A stretch of 5,227 nucleotides of DNA from Dokdonella sp. (lineage in GTDB: Bacteria; Pseudomonadota; Gammaproteobacteria; Xanthomonadales; Rhodanobacteraceae). Below are positions 1 to 5,227 of this stretch, in pieces. Where the stretch lies: contig JASLGB010000398.1 in assembly GCA_030150315.1 (NCBI GenBank), positions 1 through 5,227 on the forward strand, given 5' to 3'. Position 1 is the first letter of the stretch; every line of letters starts with the position of its first letter. The position numbers and the translations under genes were made by a program. The notes below the pieces were generated by a model, which had not been told where the DNA came from, did not search any database, and was given only the letters and a program-made list of their open reading frames with translations.

Positions 1-633
1 GAGCATGTGGGAGTTCGGAAAGCCGGCGGTGCCGACCGCGGTGGGCTCGAACACGCCGCAGGCAGGCGCACTGATGAACGAGGGATGCGTTTCCGCAGTC
101 GCGTTGCCGCCGCCGTAAAACAGCGAACCCAGCGTTTCGCCGACCTGGTATTCGACCACCAGATCGTCGGCCACCGCATCGGCCAGCAGGCCCGTGACGG
201 GGATCGTGGTCGTGCCGAGCTGACCCTGCGCGAGGATTTCAGCGGAGGCGGCGATCGGACGCAGCAGCGAAGTCGGAATCGTGTCGGTCGGCGTCGAGTG
301 GGCCAGCGCATGCAGGCGGATCGTGACCGGCGCGGCGCCGGCCTCGATACCGACCATCACGCTCTCGATGCGCACCGACGACGGCGAACCGTGCTCGGAC
401 AGGTAGAAACGCCGCCAGTAACTCTGGCTGGAGGTGTAGTTGGTCTGCGCATCGGTACACGACAGGCCGCCGCCTTCGATCGGCGTGTTGTCGTCCATCT
501 GCGCCAGCGCGGTCGCGCCGAGCACCACCGCCGGCGCCGGCGCTCGGCCGGCAGGCTGCGCGCGTTGCAGGGAAGCCGCAGCGGCAACGCCGGCCGCCAG
601 CAGGCCGGCGAGGGAGAGGGAAAGAATCTTCAT
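1..633 (-). CDS. Secreted beta-sandwich domain protein, C-terminus cut by window edge
   Basis: The frame is open from an ATG at 633 to base 1, giving 211 visible residues and no stop. The N-terminus is a Sec-type signal peptide: Lys2, then a Leu/Ala-rich core, with likely cleavage in the Ala run at about residues 17-20. An Ala/Pro-rich linker follows to about residue 45. The rest looks like one beta-sandwich domain: Cys59, a YWRRFYL strand at 72-78, VRIESVMVGIEAG at about 87-99, PVTIRLHAL at 102-110, then FYGGGNA and SFISAPACGVFEP with Cys192. From memory, the Cys...W-R-F...I..V..GI......SAPACG..EPT pattern recurs in secreted gammaproteobacterial proteins, often ones with sorting tails; Cys59 and Cys192 may form a disulfide. 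No catalytic motif is visible. A weak ribosome-binding site (CGGAA) lies 8 nt before the ATG. The gene starts 77 bp after the FG-GAP gene and may share its transcript. Its function is unknown; adhesion or matrix roles are guesses. Confidence 0.85.
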   Translation of the reverse strand, partial: MKILSLSLAGLLAAGVAAAASLQRAQPAGRAPAPAVVLGATALAQMDDNTPIEGGGLSCTDAQTNYTSSQSYWRRFYLSEHGSPSSVRIESVMVGIEAGAAPVTIRLHALAHSTPTDTIPTSLLRPIAASAEILAQGQLGTTTIPVTGLLADAVADDLVVEYQVGETLGSLFYGGGNATAETHPSFISAPACGVFEPTAVGTAGFPNSHML

Positions 634-658
634 GAGCGATGTTCCGCAAGGGGTAGTG

Positions 659-677
659 GCGCGCCGTTCCGGCGCGC
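659..677 (-). other. Perfect GC-rich hairpin between the two secreted-protein genes
   Basis: Read on the minus strand, GCGCGCCG-GAA-CGGCGCGC forms a perfect 8-bp stem with a 3-nt loop. It sits 34 nt after the stop of the FG-GAP gene and 25 nt before the ATG of the next. No T-run follows in the direction of transcription (the next bases are CACTACCCC), so it is not a canonical intrinsic terminator. It could pause transcription, stabilise the 3' end of the upstream message, reduce read-through, or be chance in GC-rich DNA. Confidence 0.4.
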
Positions 678-710
678 GCACGGGCAGGGAAGGATCGTGG
701 CGCGAGGCGT

Positions 711-3047
711 TCATGGCGTGCCCTCGAAGCCGTCGCTGAAGATGGTGCCGTCGGGCAGCACCCGCAGCACGACCGGCACGCGCTGGATCGCCCGCGCCGG
801 GTCGTTGCTGCGCACGCAGACCTGCGCGACATGCGTTCCCGCGCCGGCCGCCCCGGCATCCAGCTGCAGCACGATCGCGGCCCAGCCGCCGGGCGGGATC
901 GAGCCGGTGCTCGTGCCAAGGCCGAGCCACGGCACGCCGACCGGATCGATGCAGTCGTTCGCCGGCTCCCTGCCGGTCGCGCGGATCATCGCGTTGCCGG
1001 CCACCACTTCGCGCGTGTAGTCCTCGAGGTACATCTGCACGCGGTTGGCGGAAAGGTCGTCGAGGTTGGGCGCGCCCTGTTCCATCGACGCAAGCCAGGA
1101 GTGTTCCAGCACCGGCGCCGACGTATCCAGCGCCACCGGGAAACGCTCCGCGATGCCGCCACGCGCATAGGTCGTCTCGAAGCCGACGTAGACATCGCCG
1201 TCGCCCGGCACGCGGAAGTCGGTCGGGAAGGTTAGGAACTCGCCCTCGGCCGTGATCGTCACTGTCTGGTCGGTTCCCAGACGCACGGCATTGCCCGGAT
1301 CGCCGTCGGAATCGGCGTCGTAGTAGGCCACCAGGGTGATCGGCCGGCCGACGAGGGCGCCGTTGTTCTCGGCGGGAACCAGCATGGAAATGCTGTCGAT
1401 GGTGAAGGCACCCGTACCGGTCGGCGCGGCGAAGCGGTTCAGCCAGACGGCGGCCTGTTCGGTAAAACGGAAGTTGAACGACTGCTTGGCCTCGTAGCTG
1501 CCGTCGTCGAGCGCGAAGGCCAGTGCGTTGCCGCCGCGGCCGGCGTGCGGCGCGGAGCGCGGCTGCAACGGCACCTCGCGCAGAGCCGCGCCATCCAGCG
1601 TGAACTGCAGCGCTTCATCGCCCGGATTGTCGATGCGCAGCTCGCGCTGCACGGTCGATCCGCTCGGCACAACCGCCTGCACCGAGCCGGGCAGCAGATG
1701 CGCGGTTGCCGGCTTGTGCGCCTCGAACGAGAAGACATTGCCCAGCGGATACGAACCAATCACCGCCGAGCGGCCGGACATCGCGACCCACGCGCCGAAA
1801 TAGCCGTAATCGATACCTTCCGGCGAGGTCAGGCGGCTGCGCCGCGACCAGCGACCGTCCTTCTTCTCGTAGACATGCGCCGTGCCCTGCTGCACCAGGC
1901 CGCCGGTGTAGAAGGTCTGGTAGGCGCCGGCAATCGCCAGATCACCGGAAAGCGCAACGCTCTCGCCGAGCGAATCGGCGTAGTTCTCGTCGTTCAGCGA
2001 CGGCAGCGCCTGCGCCACCGACCAGAAGCCGTGCCGGCGCTCCAGCATGAACACGGTGCCCAGCGCGTCGCCGTGGTCGAGGTAGCCGCTCAAGCCGCGC
2101 GGCGCACCGACGATGGCGCTGTCGCCGTCCAGTCCCAGCGACTGGCCGAAACGCAGCACCGGCGACAGCGGCGACGGGTGCAGCTTCTGCCGCTGCGTCC
2201 ACACGCCGCCCTGGCGCTCGAACACATAGACCAGCCCGTGCCACGGGAAGTCGCGGTTGCGCGTCGCGCCGCGCGCGCCGATCAGCATGGTGTCGCCCTG
2301 AACGGCGATCGCGCTGCCGAACTGGTCACCACCGTGACCGTCATCGGGCACCAGCTTCTGCGTCTGCCGCCAGCCGCTGCCGTCGTCGCCGAACACGTAC
2401 ACCGCGCCCTGGTTGAGACGATCGGGATCGGGTGTGTGCGAATACGCGCCGACCGCAACGGTCGTGCCGTCGATCGCCAGACTGGTAGCAAACGAGTTGC
2501 CGCGCTGACCCCAGTTGCCGGGAGCGCCGTCGTCCGGCGTCAGGCGCGCGGTTTCGACCCAGTCGCCGTTGCGATCCTCGAACACGTAGGCGGCGGCCTG
2601 CGGCTCGGAACCTGCCGGCAGGTCGGGAACCACCGGCACGAAATCGATGGCGTTGACGCCATGCGACTGGCCGATCACGGCGCGCGAGCCGTGGATCGCG
2701 ATGGCCGAGCCGAACGAGAAAAAGGAATCCGGCGGCGTCGACACGCTCGGGTCGAGCACCTGGCGGTCGACCCACTGGCCATTTTCCTTGCGGTAGACGT
2801 GCACGCGACGCATGTCGCCGACCAGCGCGACGCTGTCCGTCATCGCGATGCCGTTGCGCAGTTCGCTGCCGTCGTCGGGCGCGGGCAGGCGCTGCGCCGA
2901 CCAGACCAGCGGCGCGTCCGCGACGCCGGCCGCGGTCGGCAGCGGAACCTCGGCCTGGGTGGCGTCGAAGTCCGACAGGGCCGCACGGGCGGTTGGGAGA
3001 CCCAACCCGGCGCAGGCGGCCAGCAGGGGTATGACGAGTCGCTTCAT
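711..3047 (-). CDS. Secreted FG-GAP beta-propeller protein with split Ig-like domain and IFSDGFE tail
   Basis: The complete gene encodes 778 residues and ends in TGA at 711-713. I chose the ATG at 3047 because a signal peptide follows at once (Lys-Arg, hydrophobic core, P-T-A-R-A with cleavage near residue 22) and GGGGA lies 8 nt upstream. Residues about 62-444 hold seven repeats of the form FG-x-S-hAhxGD-x-AhVGA...G-x-VYVFE..G-x-W...Q-x-L, which matches the FG-GAP family and predicts a seven-bladed, integrin-like propeller. Residues about 451-487 look like the first strands of an Ig-like module. A beta-sandwich with WLNRF (535-539) and an acidic DADSDGDPG loop (577-585) follows, to about 692. 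The Ig-like module then resumes (Cys699, VPWLGL, CVRSNDP with Cys744, VPVVLRVL). The protein ends in IFSDGFEGTP. No enzymatic motif is visible. It probably acts outside the cytoplasm in binding or adhesion. The fold assignments are confident; the biological role is unknown. Confidence 0.92.
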   Translation of the reverse strand: MKRLVIPLLAACAGLGLPTARAALSDFDATQAEVPLPTAAGVADAPLVWSAQRLPAPDDGSELRNGIAMTDSVALVGDMRRVHVYRKENGQWVDRQVLDPSVSTPPDSFFSFGSAIAIHGSRAVIGQSHGVNAIDFVPVVPDLPAGSEPQAAAYVFEDRNGDWVETARLTPDDGAPGNWGQRGNSFATSLAIDGTTVAVGAYSHTPDPDRLNQGAVYVFGDDGSGWRQTQKLVPDDGHGGDQFGSAIAVQGDTMLIGARGATRNRDFPWHGLVYVFERQGGVWTQRQKLHPSPLSPVLRFGQSLGLDGDSAIVGAPRGLSGYLDHGDALGTVFMLERRHGFWSVAQALPSLNDENYADSLGESVALSGDLAIAGAYQTFYTGGLVQQGTAHVYEKKDGRWSRRSRLTSPEGIDYGYFGAWVAMSGRSAVIGSYPLGNVFSFEAHKPATAHLLPGSVQAVVPSGSTVQRELRIDNPGDEALQFTLDGAALREVPLQPRSAPHAGRGGNALAFALDDGSYEAKQSFNFRFTEQAAVWLNRFAAPTGTGAFTIDSISMLVPAENNGALVGRPITLVAYYDADSDGDPGNAVRLGTDQTVTITAEGEFLTFPTDFRVPGDGDVYVGFETTYARGGIAERFPVALDTSAPVLEHSWLASMEQGAPNLDDLSANRVQMYLEDYTREVVAGNAMIRATGREPANDCIDPVGVPWLGLGTSTGSIPPGGWAAIVLQLDAGAAGAGTHVAQVCVRSNDPARAIQRVPVVLRVLPDGTIFSDGFEGTP
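714..752 (-). other. C-terminal IFSDGFE tail of the FG-GAP protein
   Basis: The last 13 residues read DGTIFSDGFEGTP, directly after the final Ig-like strand (VPVVLRVLP). I recall similar short ends of the form (I/V)F-x-(D/N)GFE on many secreted proteins of Xanthomonadales, sometimes followed by a few more residues. Unlike LPXTG, PEP-CTERM or GlyGly-CTERM sorting signals, there is no hydrophobic helix and no terminal basic cluster. What it does is not known to me; it may be a secretion or anchoring signal, or the last strand of the domain. Confidence 0.5.
978..1535 (-). other. Inserted W-x-x-R-F beta-sandwich domain with acidic DxDxDG loop
   Basis: Residues about 505-690 of the FG-GAP protein form a separate module. 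It begins GGNALAFALDDGSYE, continues through VWLNRF, AFTIDSISMLV and PITLVAYYDADSDGDPGNAV, and ends near AMIRATG. The alternating hydrophobic pattern and Gly/Asp turns indicate a beta-sandwich. DADSDGDPG fits a DxDxDG-type calcium-binding loop, although no flanking EF-hand helix exists. The WLNRF and FTI..I signatures parallel YWRRF and VRIESV in the downstream gene product, which suggests a related fold. The boundaries are approximate. Confidence 0.55.
1716..2864 (-). repeat. Seven tandem FG-GAP-type protein repeats (beta-propeller)
   Basis: Seven degenerate repeats of about 45-75 residues run through residues 62-444 of the secreted protein. Their landmark cores are NGIAMTDSVALVGD, FGSAIAIHGSRAVIG, FATSLAIDGTTVAVGA, FGSAIAVQGDTMLIGA, FGQSLGLDGDSAIVGA, LGESVALSGDLAIAGA and FGAWVAMSGRSAVIGS. 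Each is followed by a G-x-VYVFE-like strand, and blades 1-6 continue into a G-x-W...L strand. Seven copies is the number that closes a canonical integrin-type propeller. The first and last are the most divergent; the last ends early at VFSFEA, so closure may need a strand supplied from the N-terminal side. Confidence 0.85.
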
Positions 3048-3055
3048 TGCAGGAT

Positions 3056-3060
3056 TCCCC
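3056..3060 (-). promoter_or_regulatory. Ribosome-binding site of the FG-GAP gene
   Basis: On the minus strand GGGGA ends 8 nt before the ATG at 3047, a normal Shine-Dalgarno distance. It supports this start over the in-frame ATG at 3143, which would place 32 non-hydrophobic residues before the signal peptide. Confidence 0.55.
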
Positions 3061-3204
3061 GAAATGCGAAAAAGTGGATGCCGACTTTGGCAGCCTGCGG
3101 AAAAACCTAACGGGACGGGCGGTTGCGCGCATTCGCGCTGCATCTCGGGTTGCTTAGGCCTGCCTGAAGAACGGCTTGGCGCGGGTTCTGGCAGGGGCCG
3201 GAGA

Positions 3205-3223
3205 GCCTCATCGCTGCCTCATC
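3205..3223 (-). promoter_or_regulatory. 8-bp direct repeat with 11-bp period, candidate operator
   Basis: On the minus strand GATGAGGC-AGC-GATGAGGC gives two identical 8-mers starting 11 bp apart, about one helical turn. The pair lies about 158-176 bp upstream of the FG-GAP start codon. OmpR/PhoB-type winged-helix proteins commonly bind head-to-tail half-sites with about this period, and the preceding gene may encode such a protein. No binding evidence exists, and chance is possible. Confidence 0.25.
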
Positions 3224-3284
3224 CGTCCCTTGCCGGCACTGGAATCCACGGCAGATCGGACGGGAATGCCGGCGGGCGGCCGCC

Positions 3285-5227
3285 TCAGTCCTTCAGCGGC
3301 GTGGCAGAGCCGGAGCGGTCGATTCCGCGCGCCACGATCGGCGCCGGGGCCGCGGCCAGGGCTGCGGGGATGTCGCGCTCGCCGGCCAGTCGCCGGGCCG
3401 CAGCCAGCGAGCGCCGCCACGACTCCGGCTGGCCGAGTGCGTGATACAGCCGCGTCTGCAGCAGGGCGCAGTCGAAGTCCTGCTCGGCCCAGCGCGCGAC
3501 GCGGCCGACCACGCGCGTGGCCGCGCCGATCTCGTGCGCATCGAGCAACTGGCCGCCGTAGGCGATCACCACTTCGGCCAGGCTGGCCGGTGCCGCCTTG
3601 TCCGCCTCCGCCAGCGCCGCATCGAAATGCTGCTGGGCGACCTCGGCGGAATCGGCCTGCGCGCTGACCAGCGCCTGCGCCAGACGCAGATGGGTCAGCA
3701 CATCGGGATGGGTCGATTCCTGCGCCCAGCCGGCGAAACCGTGCAGCGCGGCCTTTGCCTGCGCCGTTTCATGCAAGGCCAGCAGTGCGCGGATGCGCAG
3801 CAGGGCCGCGGCGGAGCGGCTTTTGGAGAAGTGCGCCGCGGCCAGCGCGGGGGCCGAACGCAACTCGTCGGCGGACGCGGCCAGACGCGCCGCTTCGGCG
3901 AGGTTCGAGCGCTCCAGCGCGATCCGCGCCAGCAGCAGCTGCGCATTCGACTGGCGGTCCGGCGACGCGGCCGGATCAAGTTTCGCGCGCAGCGCCAGCA
4001 GGCGCCGCTCCGCCTCGCCGTAGCGGCCGGCGGCGACCTCGGCCCGCGCCACTTGCACGGCGAGCCATGACGTGGCCCGCTCGTCCTGCGGACTTCCCAT
4101 GTTTTTCAGTGCCTTGTCCGCCGCTTCCAGCGCTGCCGCCGTATTCAGCAGGTCCAGCTCCATGGCGATCTGGTTTCCATAGGCGACGCGAAGCGCTTCG
4201 CCAGCCGGAAAGCGCTGCAGACGTTCGATCGCGCGCGCCTGCAACGCGGCCGCCTCGGCGTAGCGCTGGCGATTGATGAGGGCGCTGGCGTCGTTCGCTT
4301 CCAGCTCGGCCAGGCCCAGGCTGTCGCCGGTCATCTCCATCGCCACGCGCGCCTGCGCGAAATCCGCGTCCGCCTCGGGCCAGCGGCCAAGCATCACGTT
4401 CAGCGCCGCGCGGTTCTGCAGCGCCGCGCCGTAGTTTTCCGCCGAACGCGCCTTGCTCGCGATCTCGACCGCGCGGTCGAGCGGCTCCAGCGCGTCGGCC
4501 GGATGTCCGCTGCGCACCAGCACCGCGCCGAGCGCCTGCAGGATCGAGGAATGGAGCTCGGCATCCTGCACCGCCTCCGAGCCGGACTCAGCCAGCGCTT
4601 TCAGCTCCGCCAGCGCCTCGGCGGTCTTGTCCTGCGCCAGCAGGACATGGGCGCCCATGAAGCGCACCGGCGGCGCGTGGCGCAGTTCCGGCGGCACCTC
4701 GTCCAGCAGTTGCTGCGCGATGTCGAAGCGCTGGCTGGCCACCGCCGCATTGATGCGCAGCGCGATCGCTTCCTCGCCCGTCCGTTCCTCGCCGAGACGA
4801 CCGGTCACCGGCTCGCGGTTCATCATCACCAGCACGCGGTCGGCGGCGTGACGGGCCGTGGCCGTCGGCTCTTTCTCGTGCACCTCGATCTCGCGCGCCG
4901 CGCCTTCCAGCCCGCTCAGCGCCACGCGCAGGCGCCAGCCGTCGCTGGTGCGCTGGATCGACGGCGCGATCACGATGCTCGCGCCGGTCGCCTCGCGCAC
5001 TTTCTCCACGCTCGGCAAGGCGCCGTCCTGGCCACCCATCAGGGCGATGAGGTTGTGCGCCGGCACCACATGCACGCCGCCTTCGACCAGACGCGCGGCG
5101 AGCAAGTCCATCAGGCCCAGCCGCAGCCACGCCCACTGGCTGTCGGAGTCCGGATCCATCGCGACCGGCAGCACCGCCACCAGCGGCGCGGTCGCGGGGG
5201 CGACGCCGGCAGGTGCGGCGGCGGTAC
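3285..5227 (-). CDS. TolB-like/TPR C-terminal region of a probable CadC-like winged-helix regulator, N-terminus outside window
   Basis: The frame is open from the window edge to a TGA at 3285-3287, giving 646 visible residues. It starts with an Ala/Pro-rich linker (about 1-14). A TolB-like alpha/beta segment follows: VAVLPVAMD (16-24), WLRLGLMDLLAARL and VHVVPAHNLIALM, then SIVIAPS and WRLRVALSGLEG to about residue 110. From about 145 to 590 it is almost entirely Ala/Leu/Glu/Arg-rich paired helices with TPR spacing, for example LQALGAVLVRSGHPADALEP (about 229-248), LNVMLGRWPEADADFAQARV and ARAEVAAGRYGEAERRLLAL. There is no signal peptide or catalytic motif in view. In Xanthomonadales such regions commonly form the C-terminal part of proteins with an N-terminal OmpR/PhoB-type winged helix and one membrane helix, so a membrane-bound sensor-regulator is my preferred call. 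A TPR-bearing Ser/Thr kinase or adenylate cyclase is possible. The missing N-terminus decides. Confidence 0.8.
   Translation of the reverse strand, partial: TAAAPAGVAPATAPLVAVLPVAMDPDSDSQWAWLRLGLMDLLAARLVEGGVHVVPAHNLIALMGGQDGALPSVEKVREATGASIVIAPSIQRTSDGWRLRVALSGLEGAAREIEVHEKEPTATARHAADRVLVMMNREPVTGRLGEERTGEEAIALRINAAVASQRFDIAQQLLDEVPPELRHAPPVRFMGAHVLLAQDKTAEALAELKALAESGSEAVQDAELHSSILQALGAVLVRSGHPADALEPLDRAVEIASKARSAENYGAALQNRAALNVMLGRWPEADADFAQARVAMEMTGDSLGLAELEANDASALINRQRYAEAAALQARAIERLQRFPAGEALRVAYGNQIAMELDLLNTAAALEAADKALKNMGSPQDERATSWLAVQVARAEVAAGRYGEAERRLLALRAKLDPAASPDRQSNAQLLLARIALERSNLAEAARLAASADELRSAPALAAAHFSKSRSAAALLRIRALLALHETAQAKAALHGFAGWAQESTHPDVLTHLRLAQALVSAQADSAEVAQQHFDAALAEADKAAPASLAEVVIAYGGQLLDAHEIGAATRVVGRVARWAEQDFDCALLQTRLYHALGQPESWRRSLAAARRLAGERDIPAALAAAPAPIVARGIDRSGSATPLKD

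Larger units (their letters stand above)
3048..3284. other. Intergenic region and leader of the FG-GAP gene
   Basis: This 237-bp gap lies between the TPR-protein stop and the FG-GAP start. No small gene with a credible start, tRNA or mobile-element end is visible. The part nearest the FG-GAP start (about 3050-3112) is AT-richer than its surroundings and carries two T5 runs on the minus strand, as expected of a leader or promoter zone, but no clear -35/-10 pair can be named. A GGCGG/CCGCC 5-bp stem follows the upstream stop directly and has no T-run. An imperfect hairpin (TGC-GCGC-ATTC-GCGC-T-GCA on the plus strand) lies at 3124-3142. Confidence 0.6.

Noticed and set aside
7..1020. A 337-codon open frame on the plus strand
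   Set aside because: It runs antisense across the end of one real gene, an intergenic spacer and another real gene, and its product is low-complexity and Arg-rich.
1545..3110. A 521-codon open frame on the plus strand antisense to the FG-GAP gene
   Set aside because: Its product is Arg/Ala/His-rich without domains, as expected of an antisense shadow in GC-rich DNA. The opposite strand encodes a clear signal peptide and seven regular FG-GAP repeats.
3089..3125. A possible -10 (TAGGTT on the minus strand) upstream of the FG-GAP gene
   Set aside because: No hexamer resembling TTGACA lies 16-18 bp upstream; the best is ATGCGC. This is too weak to annotate as a promoter.
711..3143. A longer start (ATG at 3143) for the FG-GAP gene
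   Set aside because: It would add 32 residues with no hydrophobic core before a clear signal peptide. The ATG at 3047 has a well-placed GGGGA.
3271..3284. A stem-loop (GGCGG/CCGCC) right after the TPR-protein stop as a terminator
   Set aside because: The stem is only 5 bp and no T-run follows, so it is not distinguishable from background in GC-rich DNA.
3285..5180. GTG at 5180 as the true start of the TPR protein
   Set aside because: The frame stays open to the window edge with an Ala/Pro linker upstream, and the GTG falls inside the first TolB-like strand (VAVLPV). The gene clearly begins outside the window.
1..5227. CRISPR array, tRNA or rRNA gene, insertion sequence or phage module
   Set aside because: I saw no regularly spaced DNA repeats, cloverleaf, terminal inverted repeats, or transposase or integrase motifs on either strand.

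Overview
The window is very GC-rich and holds three genes, all on the minus strand and read from high to low coordinates. The likely source is a gammaproteobacterium of the Xanthomonadales/Lysobacterales (Xanthomonas, Lysobacter, Rhodanobacter and Dokdonella-like bacteria). This rests on three things: strong G/C preference at third codon positions, secreted proteins with an Ig-like 'CVRSNDP' module and a C-terminal 'IFSDGFE' tail, and a TolB-like/TPR protein of a kind I associate with that order. The assignment comes from recalled family resemblance, not from a search.

Layout in transcription order. (1) 5227-3285: the C-terminal 646 residues of a large protein whose N-terminus lies outside the window. 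It has an Ala/Pro linker, a TolB-like alpha/beta domain and a long TPR-like helical array. The best guess is the periplasmic sensory part of a CadC/ToxR-like membrane-bound winged-helix regulator. (2) 3284-3048: a 237-bp gap with an 8-bp direct repeat of 11-bp period and an AT-richer leader, but no convincing promoter or terminator. (3) 3047-711: a complete 778-residue secreted protein. It has a signal peptide, seven FG-GAP-type repeats (a probable seven-bladed beta-propeller), an Ig-like domain split by an inserted beta-sandwich, and the IFSDGFE tail. (4) 710-634: a 77-bp gap with a perfect GC-rich 8-bp hairpin. (5) 633-1: the first 211 residues of another secreted protein with a beta-sandwich domain, cut by the window edge.

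The two secreted genes are co-directional, 77 bp apart, and share a W-x-x-R-F beta-sandwich signature, so they may be co-transcribed and act together at the cell surface or outside the cell. The upstream TPR protein could regulate them, but only gene order and the direct repeat suggest this. I see no RNA gene, insertion sequence, CRISPR array, phage gene or toxin/defence module. The window looks like ordinary chromosomal envelope/secretome genes with unusual domain architecture, and I do not claim a new system.
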